Assembly (NCBI GenBank): GCA_019115865.1
Contig: DXCT01000085.1
Span: forward strand, 1 to 64,000
Length of the DNA stretch: 64,000 bases
Direction: 5' to 3'
From: Candidatus Yaniella excrementavium
GTDB lineage: Bacteria > Actinomycetota > Actinomycetes > Actinomycetales > Micrococcaceae
The first letter of the stretch is position 1. Each line of letters opens with the position of its first letter. The position numbers and the translations under genes are program-made. The notes beneath the pieces were generated by a model. The model saw only the letters and a list, made by a program, of their open reading frames with translations. It did not search any database and had not been told where the DNA came from. Of this stretch, positions 1 through 8,500 are shown piece after piece.

Positions 1-6
1 GGATTG

Positions 7-831
7 TTAGCTTCGGCGAACCCTTCGCGGAGTCTGCTTAGCGTCGTAAAGGCTATCCAGTAGCTGATCGAATGTACGAGCAGCTGTGTATGCGGTGTCA
101 CCCGGCCACGCATGTACCGGCCATGCTGCGCCCTGCATCTGCTGCCAATTAGATGTTTCTGGTATTTGAGTTTCAAGCAGGCGATTGCCAAACATGCGCC
201 GCATTTCAGTTAGGCGATATTTATGTTCGGTCGAAGCGGCGCGTACCCTGTTTACTACAACAGCCGAGGTCTCCAGCTTGGGTGCATATTCGCGCTGGAA
301 CAAATCTAATGCGCGGAATGTGCGTTCTGTTCCAGCAACCGAGAACAGGCTTGGTTCGGCCACTAATAGCACAGCGGTAGAAGCTGCCCATGCCATCCGT
401 GTGATGCCATTTAGCGCCGGGGGACAGTCAATCAGCACGAGATCGTATTGATTTACAGTTTCTAGCAACGTCGAAAGTCGGTTCAACTCGCGGCGTCTCG
501 TCGATACTTTCTCGAACATCGACGTCTTCGCAGAGCCGCGAGCCACGTGTAAAGTACCGGGCCGGGCGCCTTCTTGATGCGTTGCTGGAACCCATCCTGA
601 TGGTACGGCGTGCTCCGCAAGATTGTGATGTTTCGGCTTGCGCAACATTGTCCCAATGTCACGTCCGTTCTGGTCATGTTTGATCCCTAGACCAGTTGTC
701 GTGTCAGCGTGCGGGTCAAGGTCGATGACCAACGTAGAAATTCCGGCTGCCCAGGCAGCTGATGCCAAACCTAGCGTTATAGAAGTCTTGCCAACGCCGC
801 CCTTGAGGCTCGAAATAGAGATAACCTGCAC
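7..831 (-). CDS. ParA/Soj-family ATPase (orphan)
   Basis: A 274-residue deviant Walker-A ATPase of the ParA/MinD superfamily. The N-terminus MQVISISSLKGGVGKTS carries the P-loop KGGVGKT with its signature lysine; DLDPHADTT follows as the switch I region and LVLIDCPPAL as Walker B. Family members use ATP-dependent dimerisation and nonspecific DNA binding to position chromosomes, plasmids or protein cargo. The start is a GTG at 831, with AAGG about 10 nt upstream. No ParB and no parS-like site is visible beside it, and it is divergent from pyruvate carboxylase, so it is an orphan in this window; its downstream partner, if any, lies beyond the left edge. ATPase identity is secure, the cargo is unknown. 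Confidence 0.85.
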   Translation of the reverse strand: MQVISISSLKGGVGKTSITLGLASAAWAAGISTLVIDLDPHADTTTGLGIKHDQNGRDIGTMLRKPKHHNLAEHAVPSGWVPATHQEGARPGTLHVARGSAKTSMFEKVSTRRRELNRLSTLLETVNQYDLVLIDCPPALNGITRMAWAASTAVLLVAEPSLFSVAGTERTFRALDLFQREYAPKLETSAVVVNRVRAASTEHKYRLTEMRRMFGNRLLETQIPETSNWQQMQGAAWPVHAWPGDTAYTAARTFDQLLDSLYDAKQTPRRVRRS

Positions 832-974
832 TACGATTGCACCTTAGTTATGAAATAGAAGATTTGGTCGATAACACATTCTAACAAGTGAATGGGCTGC
901 TTCCGGTGTTCGTCCCTGTGACGTACATAATTTTTGCATAGACCCTCGACGTGGGTAGTATCACATGTGTTCAA

Positions 975-995
975 TGTATACACGAACGATATCGT
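975..995. promoter_or_regulatory. Two adjacent palindromes upstream of pyc
   Basis: The 220-bp gap between the divergent parA-like and pyc genes contains TGTATACA (975-982) and ACGATATCGT (986-995), two perfect palindromes separated by 3 bp. They lie about 60-80 bp upstream of the pyc start, where an operator would be expected. No regulator is identified and short palindromes do occur by chance. Confidence 0.3.
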
Positions 996-1043
996 GGGAC
1001 ATACCTGAGCGTCTGTTGCCAATCGTGACAGCACCAATATCAT

Positions 1044-1052
1044 GGAGGTACC
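1044..1052 (+). promoter_or_regulatory. Strong RBS deciding a TTG start of pyc
   Basis: GGAGG at 1044-1048 lies 4 nt before a TTG codon at 1053. The alternative in-frame ATG at 1101 has only GGGGA upstream. The strength of the Shine-Dalgarno sequence favours TTG, although family alignments would tolerate either start because the 16 residues in between are not conserved. Confidence 0.6.
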
Positions 1053-4000
1053 TTGGCTGATACTCAAGCTAACTCGCCCGAAAGCAATGGTGGGGAACGA
1101 ATGTTTAAGAAAGTTCTGGTTGCCAACCGAGGCGAGATCGCTGTCCGTGCATTCCGCGCGTGTCACGAACTCAGTGCAAAGACCGTAGCGGTCTTCCCTT
1201 ATGAGGACCGTAACTCGATTCACCGGCAAAAAGCTGATGAAGCGTACCGGATTGGCGACGAAGGCCATCCAGTGCGGGCGTATCTGGATGTGGACAGCAT
1301 CATAAATGTTGCTTTGGAATCGGGCGTTGACGCAATTTATCCTGGCTATGGCTTCCTCGCCGAAAACGCAGATCTGGCCCGGAAGGCTGAAGCGAACGGG
1401 TTGACCTTCGTGGGCCCGCCAGCGGATGTGCTGGAACAAACCGGTAATAAGGTTGCTTCGTTGCGTGCAGCTGAAGCAGCAGGGGTGCCGGTTCTCAAGT
1501 CTACAGAGCCATCGTCTGATGCCGATGAACTCATCGCACAAGGCGATGACATCGGGTTTCCTTTATTTGTAAAAGCCGTTGCCGGTGGTGGGGGCCGTGG
1601 TATGCGGCGTGTGGAGAATGCCCAAGACCTGCCTGAAGCTTTGAATGCAGCCATGCATGAAGCCGATACCGCCTTTGGTGACCCAACAGCTTTCCTTGAG
1701 CAAGCTGTACTGCGTCCTCGGCATATCGAGGTTCAGGTGTTGGCAGACAGTAACGGTGATGTCGTGCACCTGTTTGAGCGTGACTGCTCCATGCAAAGAC
1801 GACACCAAAAAGTCATTGAGATTGCACCTGCCCCCAACATAGATGACGAGCTGCGTCAGCGTCTCTACAATGATGCTGTGAAATTCGCTAAGGCCATGAA
1901 CTACCGCAATGCCGGTACCGTCGAATTTCTAGTCGATACCGAAGGTGCGCGCGCGGGCCAGCACGTGTTCATTGAAATGAACCCACGCATCCAGGTCGAA
2001 CACACGATTACCGAAGAAATTACCGATGTTGATTTGGTAGGCGCGCAGCTTCGTATTGCCGCTGGGGCAACCTTTGAGGATCTCGAAATTCGTCAAGAGG
2101 ACCTCTATGTCCGCGGTTCAGCTATTCAGTGCCGCATCACCACAGAAGACCCAGCCAATGATTTTCGTCCCGATACCGGAAAGATTACTGCATACCGATC
2201 TGCTGGTGGTTCTGGAATTCGTCTGGATGGTGGGACGATTTATACGGGCGCGGAAATTTCTCCGCACTTTGACTCTATGTTAGTGAAGATGTCAGCCCGT
2301 GGTCGAGATTTCTTAACGGCGCAGCGTCGAGCTCGCCGGGCGCTGGCTGAATTTAGAGTTCGGGGTGTTGCCACAAATATTCCATTTTTGCTGAACGTCT
2401 TTGATAACCAGCAATTTATTGATGGCGATGTTGCAACAGATTTTATTGATAGTAATCCTTATCTGACGCAAGTTAACCGGTCGCAGGACCGGGGTTCACG
2501 TGCCCTTTCGTACTTGGCTGATGTCACGGTCAACCGCCCGTATGGTCCGCGCATTGAAGGCATGGATCCGCGCAAGAAGTTGCCCCGTTTCCCCGGTGAT
2601 AAGTCGGACGAACCCGATCGAAGTCCGTTTGATGGGCCGTCAAAAGTCGCTCCGCCGACTGGATGGCGCGATATTTTGCTGGAAAAGGGCCCGGAAGGTT
2701 TTGCCCAAGCTTTACGGGACTACGACGGGCTGGGTGTAACAGATACGACCTTCCGAGATGCGCACCAGTCGCTGTTGGCGACTCGTATCCGAACCCGAGA
2801 TATGCTTGCAGCGGCCCCGGCGGTATCGCATTTATTGCCGAATCTTGTATCTGCTGAAGTTTGGGGCGGGGCTACCTATGACGTCGCACTGAGGTTCTTG
2901 TCTGAAGATCCGTGGGATCGTCTTGCTCGGTTCCGTGAAGAAATGCCAAACATCCCGTTGCAAATGCTGCTGAGGGGCCGTAACACCGTGGGGTACACAC
3001 CATATCCTCAGCGCGTAACTGAAGCATTTGTTGAAGAAGCGGCGCAAACAGGTGTTGATATCTTCCGCATATTTGATGCGTTGAATGATGTCAATCAGAC
3101 TATTCCGGCTATTACTGCGGTTCGGGAGAACACTTCATCGGTTGCAGAAGCCGCGCTGTGCTATACAGGCAACTTGCTGGACCCGAAAGAGCAACTGTAC
3201 ACACTCGACTATTACCTGGGCTTAGCAGATGAAATGGTCAAGGCTGGTGCCCACGTGCTAGCGATCAAAGATATGGCAGGACTGCTTCGTCCCGCTGCGG
3301 CAACGCAGCTTGTTACTGCACTTCGTGAAAACTTCGATCTGCCGGTTCATCTGCATACACACGACACCTCCGGTGGTCAGCTCGCAACATTGTTGGCTGC
3401 ATCAGCAGCAGGCGTGGACGCTGTCGACACAGCCAGTGCAGCCATGGCGGGCACAACCTCGCAGGTTTCGATGTCGGCGTTGGTCGCCGCGACGGACAAT
3501 ACCGAACGCGAAACCGGTTTGGAGCTTGCTCATGTTGCTGAAATGGAACCTTACTGGGAATCGGTGCGCGAGATTTACTCGCCGTTCGAATCGGGACTTC
3601 CTGCACCAACCGGACGTATCTATGCTCATGAGATTCCAGGCGGGCAACTGTCCAACCTACGTCAACAGGCTATTGCTCTAGGACTGGGGGAGCGGTTTGA
3701 AGATATTGAAAACATGTACGAGGCAGCCAATGACATTCTCGGCGACATCGTAAAAGTCACTCCGTCCTCGAAGGTGGTGGGCGATCTTGCACTGGCATTG
3801 GTTTCTGCGGATGCAGACCCGGCTGATTTCGAAGAAAACCCGGGCAACTACGACATTCCAGACTCTGTGATTGCCTTCCTCTCTGGTCAACTTGGAGACC
3901 CTCCCGGCGGTTGGCCAGAGCCATTCCGTACCAAGGCGCTGGAAGGTCGGCAGGCTACCGGAATTGAAATTGAGGATATCTCGGAGGAGGATGCAGCCAA

Positions 4001-4553
4001 ACTCGAGGAAGCCGGTGCCGTACGGCGCAGAACCCTCAACCACCTGTTGTTCCCGGGGCCCACAGCCGAGTATGAGGAGCATGTCCGGCAGTATGGCGAT
4101 ACATCGGTGCTTCATACCCGCGACTTCCTCTACGGCATGGTCGAAGGCCACGAGCATGTCATCTCGCTTGGGAAAGGAGTGCGGTTACTTACGACGCTTC
4201 AAGCGGTGTCTGAAGCTGACGATAAGGGCATGCGAACCGTCATGGTGACTCTCAACGGGCAACAGCGCCAGGTAGATGTGCGTGACCGTTCTGTGGAATC
4301 CAGCGTTCACGAAGCTGAAAAGGCAGATGCCTCAAAACAGGGGCACGTGCCTGCCCCGTTTTCGGGTACCGTCACCGTCACTGTCGAAGAAGGGGACACG
4401 GTAGCCGTCGGCGATACTGTAGCCACGATCGAAGCAATGAAAATGGAAGCCGGCATCACCTCGCCGGTAGATGGTACAGTGTCTCGGGTTGTGTTGTCGT
4501 CGCCGACGCCGGTCGCAGGAAACGACCTCATTGTGGTACTCGATCCAGCATAA
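1053..4553 (+). CDS. pyc: Pyruvate carboxylase
   Basis: Biotin-dependent anaplerotic enzyme making oxaloacetate from pyruvate, bicarbonate and ATP in the cytoplasm. The 1166-residue chain has the full single-polypeptide order: biotin carboxylase (from FKKVLVANRGEIAVRAFRA, with the ATP-grasp glycine loop GGGGRGMRRV near residue 175), carboxyltransferase barrel (DTTFRDAHQSLLATR near residue 565, HLHTHDTSGG near 770), PYC/OADA allosteric domain, and a C-terminal biotinyl domain with EAMKME, the biotinylated lysine being K1130. Length matches the family (about 1130-1180). TTG 1053 was chosen for its GGAGG; ATG 1101 would give 1150 residues. It stands alone, transcribed away from the ParA-like gene, with mycothione reductase following from its own promoter. 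Confidence 0.97.
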   Translation: MADTQANSPESNGGERMFKKVLVANRGEIAVRAFRACHELSAKTVAVFPYEDRNSIHRQKADEAYRIGDEGHPVRAYLDVDSIINVALESGVDAIYPGYGFLAENADLARKAEANGLTFVGPPADVLEQTGNKVASLRAAEAAGVPVLKSTEPSSDADELIAQGDDIGFPLFVKAVAGGGGRGMRRVENAQDLPEALNAAMHEADTAFGDPTAFLEQAVLRPRHIEVQVLADSNGDVVHLFERDCSMQRRHQKVIEIAPAPNIDDELRQRLYNDAVKFAKAMNYRNAGTVEFLVDTEGARAGQHVFIEMNPRIQVEHTITEEITDVDLVGAQLRIAAGATFEDLEIRQEDLYVRGSAIQCRITTEDPANDFRPDTGKITAYRSAGGSGIRLDGGTIYTGAEISPHFDSMLVKMSARGRDFLTAQRRARRALAEFRVRGVATNIPFLLNVFDNQQFIDGDVATDFIDSNPYLTQVNRSQDRGSRALSYLADVTVNRPYGPRIEGMDPRKKLPRFPGDKSDEPDRSPFDGPSKVAPPTGWRDILLEKGPEGFAQALRDYDGLGVTDTTFRDAHQSLLATRIRTRDMLAAAPAVSHLLPNLVSAEVWGGATYDVALRFLSEDPWDRLARFREEMPNIPLQMLLRGRNTVGYTPYPQRVTEAFVEEAAQTGVDIFRIFDALNDVNQTIPAITAVRENTSSVAEAALCYTGNLLDPKEQLYTLDYYLGLADEMVKAGAHVLAIKDMAGLLRPAAATQLVTALRENFDLPVHLHTHDTSGGQLATLLAASAAGVDAVDTASAAMAGTTSQVSMSALVAATDNTERETGLELAHVAEMEPYWESVREIYSPFESGLPAPTGRIYAHEIPGGQLSNLRQQAIALGLGERFEDIENMYEAANDILGDIVKVTPSSKVVGDLALALVSADADPADFEENPGNYDIPDSVIAFLSGQLGDPPGGWPEPFRTKALEGRQATGIEIEDISEEDAAKLEEAGAVRRRTLNHLLFPGPTAEYEEHVRQYGDTSVLHTRDFLYGMVEGHEHVISLGKGVRLLTTLQAVSEADDKGMRTVMVTLNGQQRQVDVRDRSVESSVHEAEKADASKQGHVPAPFSGTVTVTVEEGDTVAVGDTVATIEAMKMEAGITSPVDGTVSRVVLSSPTPVAGNDLIVVLDPA

Positions 4554-4596
4554 CGCTGGATGTGAACTAGTACGTCGTGACCGGATTCGGAGCCAT

Positions 4597-4602
4597 TACA
4601 CT
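4597..4602 (+). promoter_or_regulatory. -10 element TACACT, predicted leaderless mtr mRNA
   Basis: TACACT ends 6 nt before the mtr ATG at 4609, so transcription should begin at or next to the start codon. No Shine-Dalgarno sequence precedes the ATG. No convincing -35 is visible. Confidence 0.55.
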
Positions 4603-4608
4603 GTTGGC

Positions 4609-6036
4609 ATGAACATCGAAAAATACGATCTAGCCATCATTGGTTCCGGATCCGGTAACTCACTTATTACGCCTGATTGGGACGACAAAAAAGTCGCAAT
4701 CATTGATTCTGGCGTTTTTGGCGGAACATGTTTAAACGTTGGTTGCATCCCAACTAAAATGTTTGCCTACCCATCACAGTTAGCGTCAACTCCCGCCGAT
4801 GCTGCACGACTTGGCGTGGACATGGACTTCCAATCAGCAGATTGGCCGGCGATCCGGGATCGGATCTTCTCTCGAATCGACGCGATTTCCGACGGCGGAA
4901 AACATTATCGCGACGTCGAATTAGACCACACGACCCTGATTACTGAAGAAGTGCGCTTTTCAGGTCCGAAACAACTTACGACAACTTCTGGACGCGTTCT
5001 TGAAGCGGAGCACATTGTGATAGCTGCCGGTTCTCGCCCGAGCCTACCTGAGGTACCGGGAACAAGTCTTTCTGGCGTGCACACATCCGACACCGTCATG
5101 CGACTGGAGGAACTGCCGAAGCGCATCATTATCGTGGGCGGAAAATATATAGGCTCGGAATTTGCCGCAATCTTTGCCGGGTTAGGGTCGGAAGTCATTC
5201 AAGTCAATCGTTCTGGACAGTTACTCTCCAGTCATGACAAAACAGTTTCGGAACGTTTTACTCGCCACGCACAGAAACAGTGGCAACTTGCTTTGAATCG
5301 CACGCTTCACTCTATCGAGGCGAACGGTGACCAGTTGCGAATTAATGTCACGGCAACAGGACAGAACAGCGATGACGTCGTGGAGTCCTTCACTGGAGAT
5401 GTTGTGCTGTTGGCTACGGGACGGTTTCCAAATACCGACCGACTAAATCTGGAAGCCGCTGACATCGATTTGGCCGGTGATGTGATTGCCAGAGATGAAT
5501 ATCTTCGTGTCTTATCTAATGGTCAACCGCTTGAAAACGTATGGGCTATCGGCGATATTTCAAATCCAGAGATGTTGAAACACGTAGCAAACCATGAGCA
5601 GCGCGTGGTTTCGCATAATCTAGCGAATCCAGCCAACATGAAACCAGACACGTTGGGGCCAATTCCTGCAGGGGTCTTTACTCGCCCTCAAATCGCCAGT
5701 ACAGGACTAACCGAAGACGAAGCACGTGCTCAGTTCGGACAGGATGCAATTTCCGTCAAAGTGCAAGAGTACGGCGACACCGCCTATGGCTGGGCCATGG
5801 AGGACTCAGGTTCGTTCGTCAAGCTGATTGCCAATAAGTCAACTGGATTATTGCTTGGCGCACACATCATGGGACCGGAAGCTACGAACTTGCTCCAGCC
5901 GATTATTACGGCGATGTCATTTGGGATTACCGCTCATCAAATGGCTCGAGGACAGTACTGGATTCACCCCGCCATGGCTGAAGTCATAGAAAATGCTCTG
6001 TTGGGTCTGGAGGTCCAAGACTCTGGGCTGTTATAA
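4609..6036 (+). CDS. mtr: Mycothione reductase
   Basis: NADPH-dependent flavoprotein disulfide reductase that returns mycothione (oxidised mycothiol) to mycothiol, the main low-molecular-weight thiol of Actinobacteria. The 475-residue protein starts MNIEKYDLAIIGSGSGNS (FAD-binding GxGxxN/S), has the redox-active pair in GGTCLNVGCIPTKM, a second Rossmann fold IIIVGGKYIGSEFAAIF for NADPH, and the C-terminal dimerisation domain with the His-Pro motif WIHPAMAEV. The reading frame continues upstream to 4471, but similarity starts at ATG 4609, which sits 6 nt after a TANNNT hexamer. It is convergent with the acyl-CoA synthetase and the two share a hairpin terminator. Lipoamide dehydrogenase is a relative, but GSGSGNS and overall length favour Mtr. 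Confidence 0.92.
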   Translation: MNIEKYDLAIIGSGSGNSLITPDWDDKKVAIIDSGVFGGTCLNVGCIPTKMFAYPSQLASTPADAARLGVDMDFQSADWPAIRDRIFSRIDAISDGGKHYRDVELDHTTLITEEVRFSGPKQLTTTSGRVLEAEHIVIAAGSRPSLPEVPGTSLSGVHTSDTVMRLEELPKRIIIVGGKYIGSEFAAIFAGLGSEVIQVNRSGQLLSSHDKTVSERFTRHAQKQWQLALNRTLHSIEANGDQLRINVTATGQNSDDVVESFTGDVVLLATGRFPNTDRLNLEAADIDLAGDVIARDEYLRVLSNGQPLENVWAIGDISNPEMLKHVANHEQRVVSHNLANPANMKPDTLGPIPAGVFTRPQIASTGLTEDEARAQFGQDAISVKVQEYGDTAYGWAMEDSGSFVKLIANKSTGLLLGAHIMGPEATNLLQPIITAMSFGITAHQMARGQYWIHPAMAEVIENALLGLEVQDSGLL

Positions 6037-6054
6037 CAGACTGCTGTGCATATA

Positions 6055-6096
6055 AAAACGTTCCGGACTGCGGTAGAGCACGGTCCGGAACGTTTT
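6055..6096. terminator. Bidirectional terminator between mtr and fadD
   Basis: A perfect 14-bp inverted repeat (arms 6055-6068 and 6083-6096, loop 14 nt). One arm starts AAAA and the other ends TTTT, giving a U-run on either strand. It lies in the 72-bp gap between convergent genes. Confidence 0.85.
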
Positions 6097-6108
6097 ATTG
6101 TACAAGCC

Positions 6109-7923
6109 TTACGATGCTGTTGGCTGGTAAATGTCGTCGATGAGGTCAGCGTAGTCGCGCATAATAGTTTCTCGTCGGATCTTTAGAGACGGAGTCATTT
6201 GTCCAGATTCTATGGTGAAGTCCTGATCGGTGATTCTGAATTCACGGATGGACTCTGCGCGAGACACAGATTCGTTGGCTTGATCGATTAGACCTTGAAC
6301 ATGTTCACGAACCACGGGATGCTGGGCCATTTCAGCCATCGTCATGGCTTCATCAAGCTGTCGTTGCTGAAGCCAGGACGGGGCTGTCTCGCTATCCAAG
6401 GTGATAATCGCAGCAACAAACTTTTGATTGTCTCCAACGACCATAACTTGGGAGATGAGTCCGTCAGCACGGATCTGATCTTCTAACTGTGCTGGGGCAA
6501 TATTCTTCCCACTGGCAGTCACAAGAATTTCCTTTTTTCGCCCAGTAATGGATAGGAACCCATCGTCGTCTAGTTGGCCTATGTCACCAGTGTGAAACCA
6601 ACCGTCAACGATCTCTTCAGCGGTCTTATCAGGAAGGTTGTGGTACCCCTTGAAGACTGAGATACCCTGCGCTAGGATTTCTCCGTCTTCGGCAATGCGA
6701 ATGCTATTGCCCGGCACGGGGAGCCCAACGGTACCCACTCGAGTACGATCACCGGGTCGATTGACAGTCACTGGTGCGGTGGTTTCGGTCAGGCCGTAAC
6801 CCTCTTTGATGTCGACGCCAACGCCTCGGAAGAAGTGGCTAAGATGTGCGCCGAGCGGTCCGCCTCCGGAGATCGCATCGGTGACATTGCCACCCATGGC
6901 TGCTCGGATTTTTGTATAGAGCAACTTATCAAAAACCCAGTGTTTCAGTCGGAGCCCTACTGGAATACTGCCTGCTTCTTTCGCCTTCGAGTACTCGATT
7001 GCGATGTTGGCACCGGTGTGGAAGATTTTTCCTTTCCCGCCTTGTTCTGCATTAAGCATGGCCGAGTTGTAAACTTTTTCAAAAACCCGGGGGACCGCCA
7101 GGATGAAGTCTGGCTGATACGACTTGAGGTCTGGAACTAGATCTTTCACATCAGGTGTATGGCCGACCTTGGCACCTGCAGCTATAGCTTGAAAGGAGAT
7201 GAAGCGTGCAAAGATGTGTGCCAAGGGTATGAACATGATGGTCTTGCTTCCGCGGGGCAATATGGAGCCCATTTCCGACGCCAAGACGTTGAGCGAGAGA
7301 TTCACCAGGTTGCCGTGCGTAATCATGCAGCCCTTGGGTCTGCCAGTTGTTCCGGAGGTATACACGATTGTGGCTACATCGTCTAAGTTGGCTGCGGAGC
7401 GACGCGTGTTCATTGCTTCAGCATCTGGACCAATTTCAGCTTGCGCACGGAGGTCGTCAAGACCGTTGTCCATGACCCAGATGCCCCGGAGCTCAGCTAG
7501 TCCTTCGCGTTGGATAGCTGTTTGGACCGCACGTTTATGTTCTTCGGTTTCTACGACAGCCGCTTGTACATCGGAGTCTTCTAAAATCCATGCGATCTGT
7601 GAAGGGGACGATGTTTCATAGATGGGTACGGTGACGGCGCCTGCATACAGAATTGCTAAGTCTAGAAGTGTCCACTCATACCGTGTAGGGCTCATAATGG
7701 CCACAGACTGACCGCGCTCGATCCCCATGGCAGCGAGGGCGCGTGCGAGTGTTTGGACGTCATTGCGAAATTCGCTGACGGAAATGTCTGTCCATTCACC
7801 AGGAGCTGTCTGGCGAGCAAATAGCGCGAGGTCTGGATCGTCTGCGAAATGGTCCTCAATCAGGTCTGTAGCATTTGAGTTCTGTGGTGCTTCAACCAAT
7901 GAGGGAATGGTGATTTCTCGCAT
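6109..7923 (-). CDS. Long-chain acyl-CoA synthetase (FadD15-like)
   Basis: AMP-forming fatty acid:CoA ligase that activates long-chain fatty acids for degradation or lipid synthesis, in two steps through an acyl-adenylate. The 604-residue protein contains the P-loop YTSGTTGRPKG (residues 188-198), the ANL motif EGYGLTETTAPVTVN, the hinge-region GWFHTGDIGQLDDDGFLSITGRKKEILVTASGKNIAP, and a C-terminal swivelling domain. This layout matches bacterial long-chain FadD15-type enzymes. The ATG at 7923 is preceded by GAGGAG at good spacing. It is the only fatty acid gene here and has its own terminator, so it is probably monocistronic. Chain-length preference cannot be read from the sequence. Confidence 0.92.
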   Translation of the reverse strand: MREITIPSLVEAPQNSNATDLIEDHFADDPDLALFARQTAPGEWTDISVSEFRNDVQTLARALAAMGIERGQSVAIMSPTRYEWTLLDLAILYAGAVTVPIYETSSPSQIAWILEDSDVQAAVVETEEHKRAVQTAIQREGLAELRGIWVMDNGLDDLRAQAEIGPDAEAMNTRRSAANLDDVATIVYTSGTTGRPKGCMITHGNLVNLSLNVLASEMGSILPRGSKTIMFIPLAHIFARFISFQAIAAGAKVGHTPDVKDLVPDLKSYQPDFILAVPRVFEKVYNSAMLNAEQGGKGKIFHTGANIAIEYSKAKEAGSIPVGLRLKHWVFDKLLYTKIRAAMGGNVTDAISGGGPLGAHLSHFFRGVGVDIKEGYGLTETTAPVTVNRPGDRTRVGTVGLPVPGNSIRIAEDGEILAQGISVFKGYHNLPDKTAEEIVDGWFHTGDIGQLDDDGFLSITGRKKEILVTASGKNIAPAQLEDQIRADGLISQVMVVGDNQKFVAAIITLDSETAPSWLQQRQLDEAMTMAEMAQHPVVREHVQGLIDQANESVSRAESIREFRITDQDFTIESGQMTPSLKIRRETIMRDYADLIDDIYQPTAS

Positions 7924-8029
7924 GTGGCTCCTCTGTGGCGTAAGTGGTAAGGGAGATATGACTCACATTCTACCGGCTGGTAGCTTGATTGACGAGTTAT
8001 GATGCCGAGCTTGTTGGAATAGTCATGTC

Positions 8030-8500
8030 CTAGACCTTTGCTCCGCCACCATAGTCATCGTCGTCAAAACGCTCACGGTGTGCCCAAGTTTTAGGGAGCA
8101 GGAAGAAGAGGCTTATAGCACCGGCTAGGAAACCTAAAATTGAGGCAATACTGAGCCACCAGGGCAGTTGCCAACTTGCCATTCCTGCTACTATCCACAG
8201 CACTACCGCGCCGATAACTCCCAACCAGGACAGGACTGTTCGAGGGGCGCTCGCTGAAACTGGTTTTGGGTCAGGGGGGTGGAAGTCTAAGGTTTCTTCC
8301 TCCGCCAACACATAGTCTCTCGGGCCGGGTCGGCTTACCACCGGATACTGGTCTTCAGCGTTCCAAGCGTCGTAGTCCCTACGTTGCGTATCATATCGTT
8401 CTTCGACGGGGGGTTCGCCTGCAGCCTTCTCAGGATTTCCTCCCAGGCGCCGAACGAGATCTTCCCATTCGGAATCTCGGTTCGTCTCGTCACCCGTCAC
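8030..8500 (-). CDS. Small two-TM membrane protein of unknown function
   Basis: I do not recognise a named family. The 156-residue protein has a charged, acidic cytoplasmic N-terminal half (from VTGDETNRDSEWEDLVRRLGG) and two hydrophobic helices in the C-terminal part (VLSWLGVIGAVVLWIVAGMA and LPWWLSIASILGFLAGAI), then a polar tail with DDDDYGGG. The GTG start at 8500 is chosen because AGGAGG lies 4 nt upstream; in-frame ATGs further upstream would run deep into the esterase gene. It overlaps the 3' end of that esterase gene by 11 bp in another frame, so the pair is an operon and translation is probably coupled. Confidence 0.75.
   Translation of the reverse strand: MTGDETNRDSEWEDLVRRLGGNPEKAAGEPPVEERYDTQRRDYDAWNAEDQYPVVSRPGPRDYVLAEEETLDFHPPDPKPVSASAPRTVLSWLGVIGAVVLWIVAGMASWQLPWWLSIASILGFLAGAISLFFLLPKTWAHRERFDDDDYGGGAKV

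Noticed and set aside
831..1541. 236-codon open frame on the minus strand over the pyc 5' region
   Set aside because: Antisense to the conserved biotin carboxylase domain; the translation is Cys/His/Arg rich with no recognisable motif.
4471..4608. Upstream start of mtr inside pyc
   Set aside because: The Rossmann fold begins right after ATG 4609; the extra residues are the biotinyl domain read in another frame.
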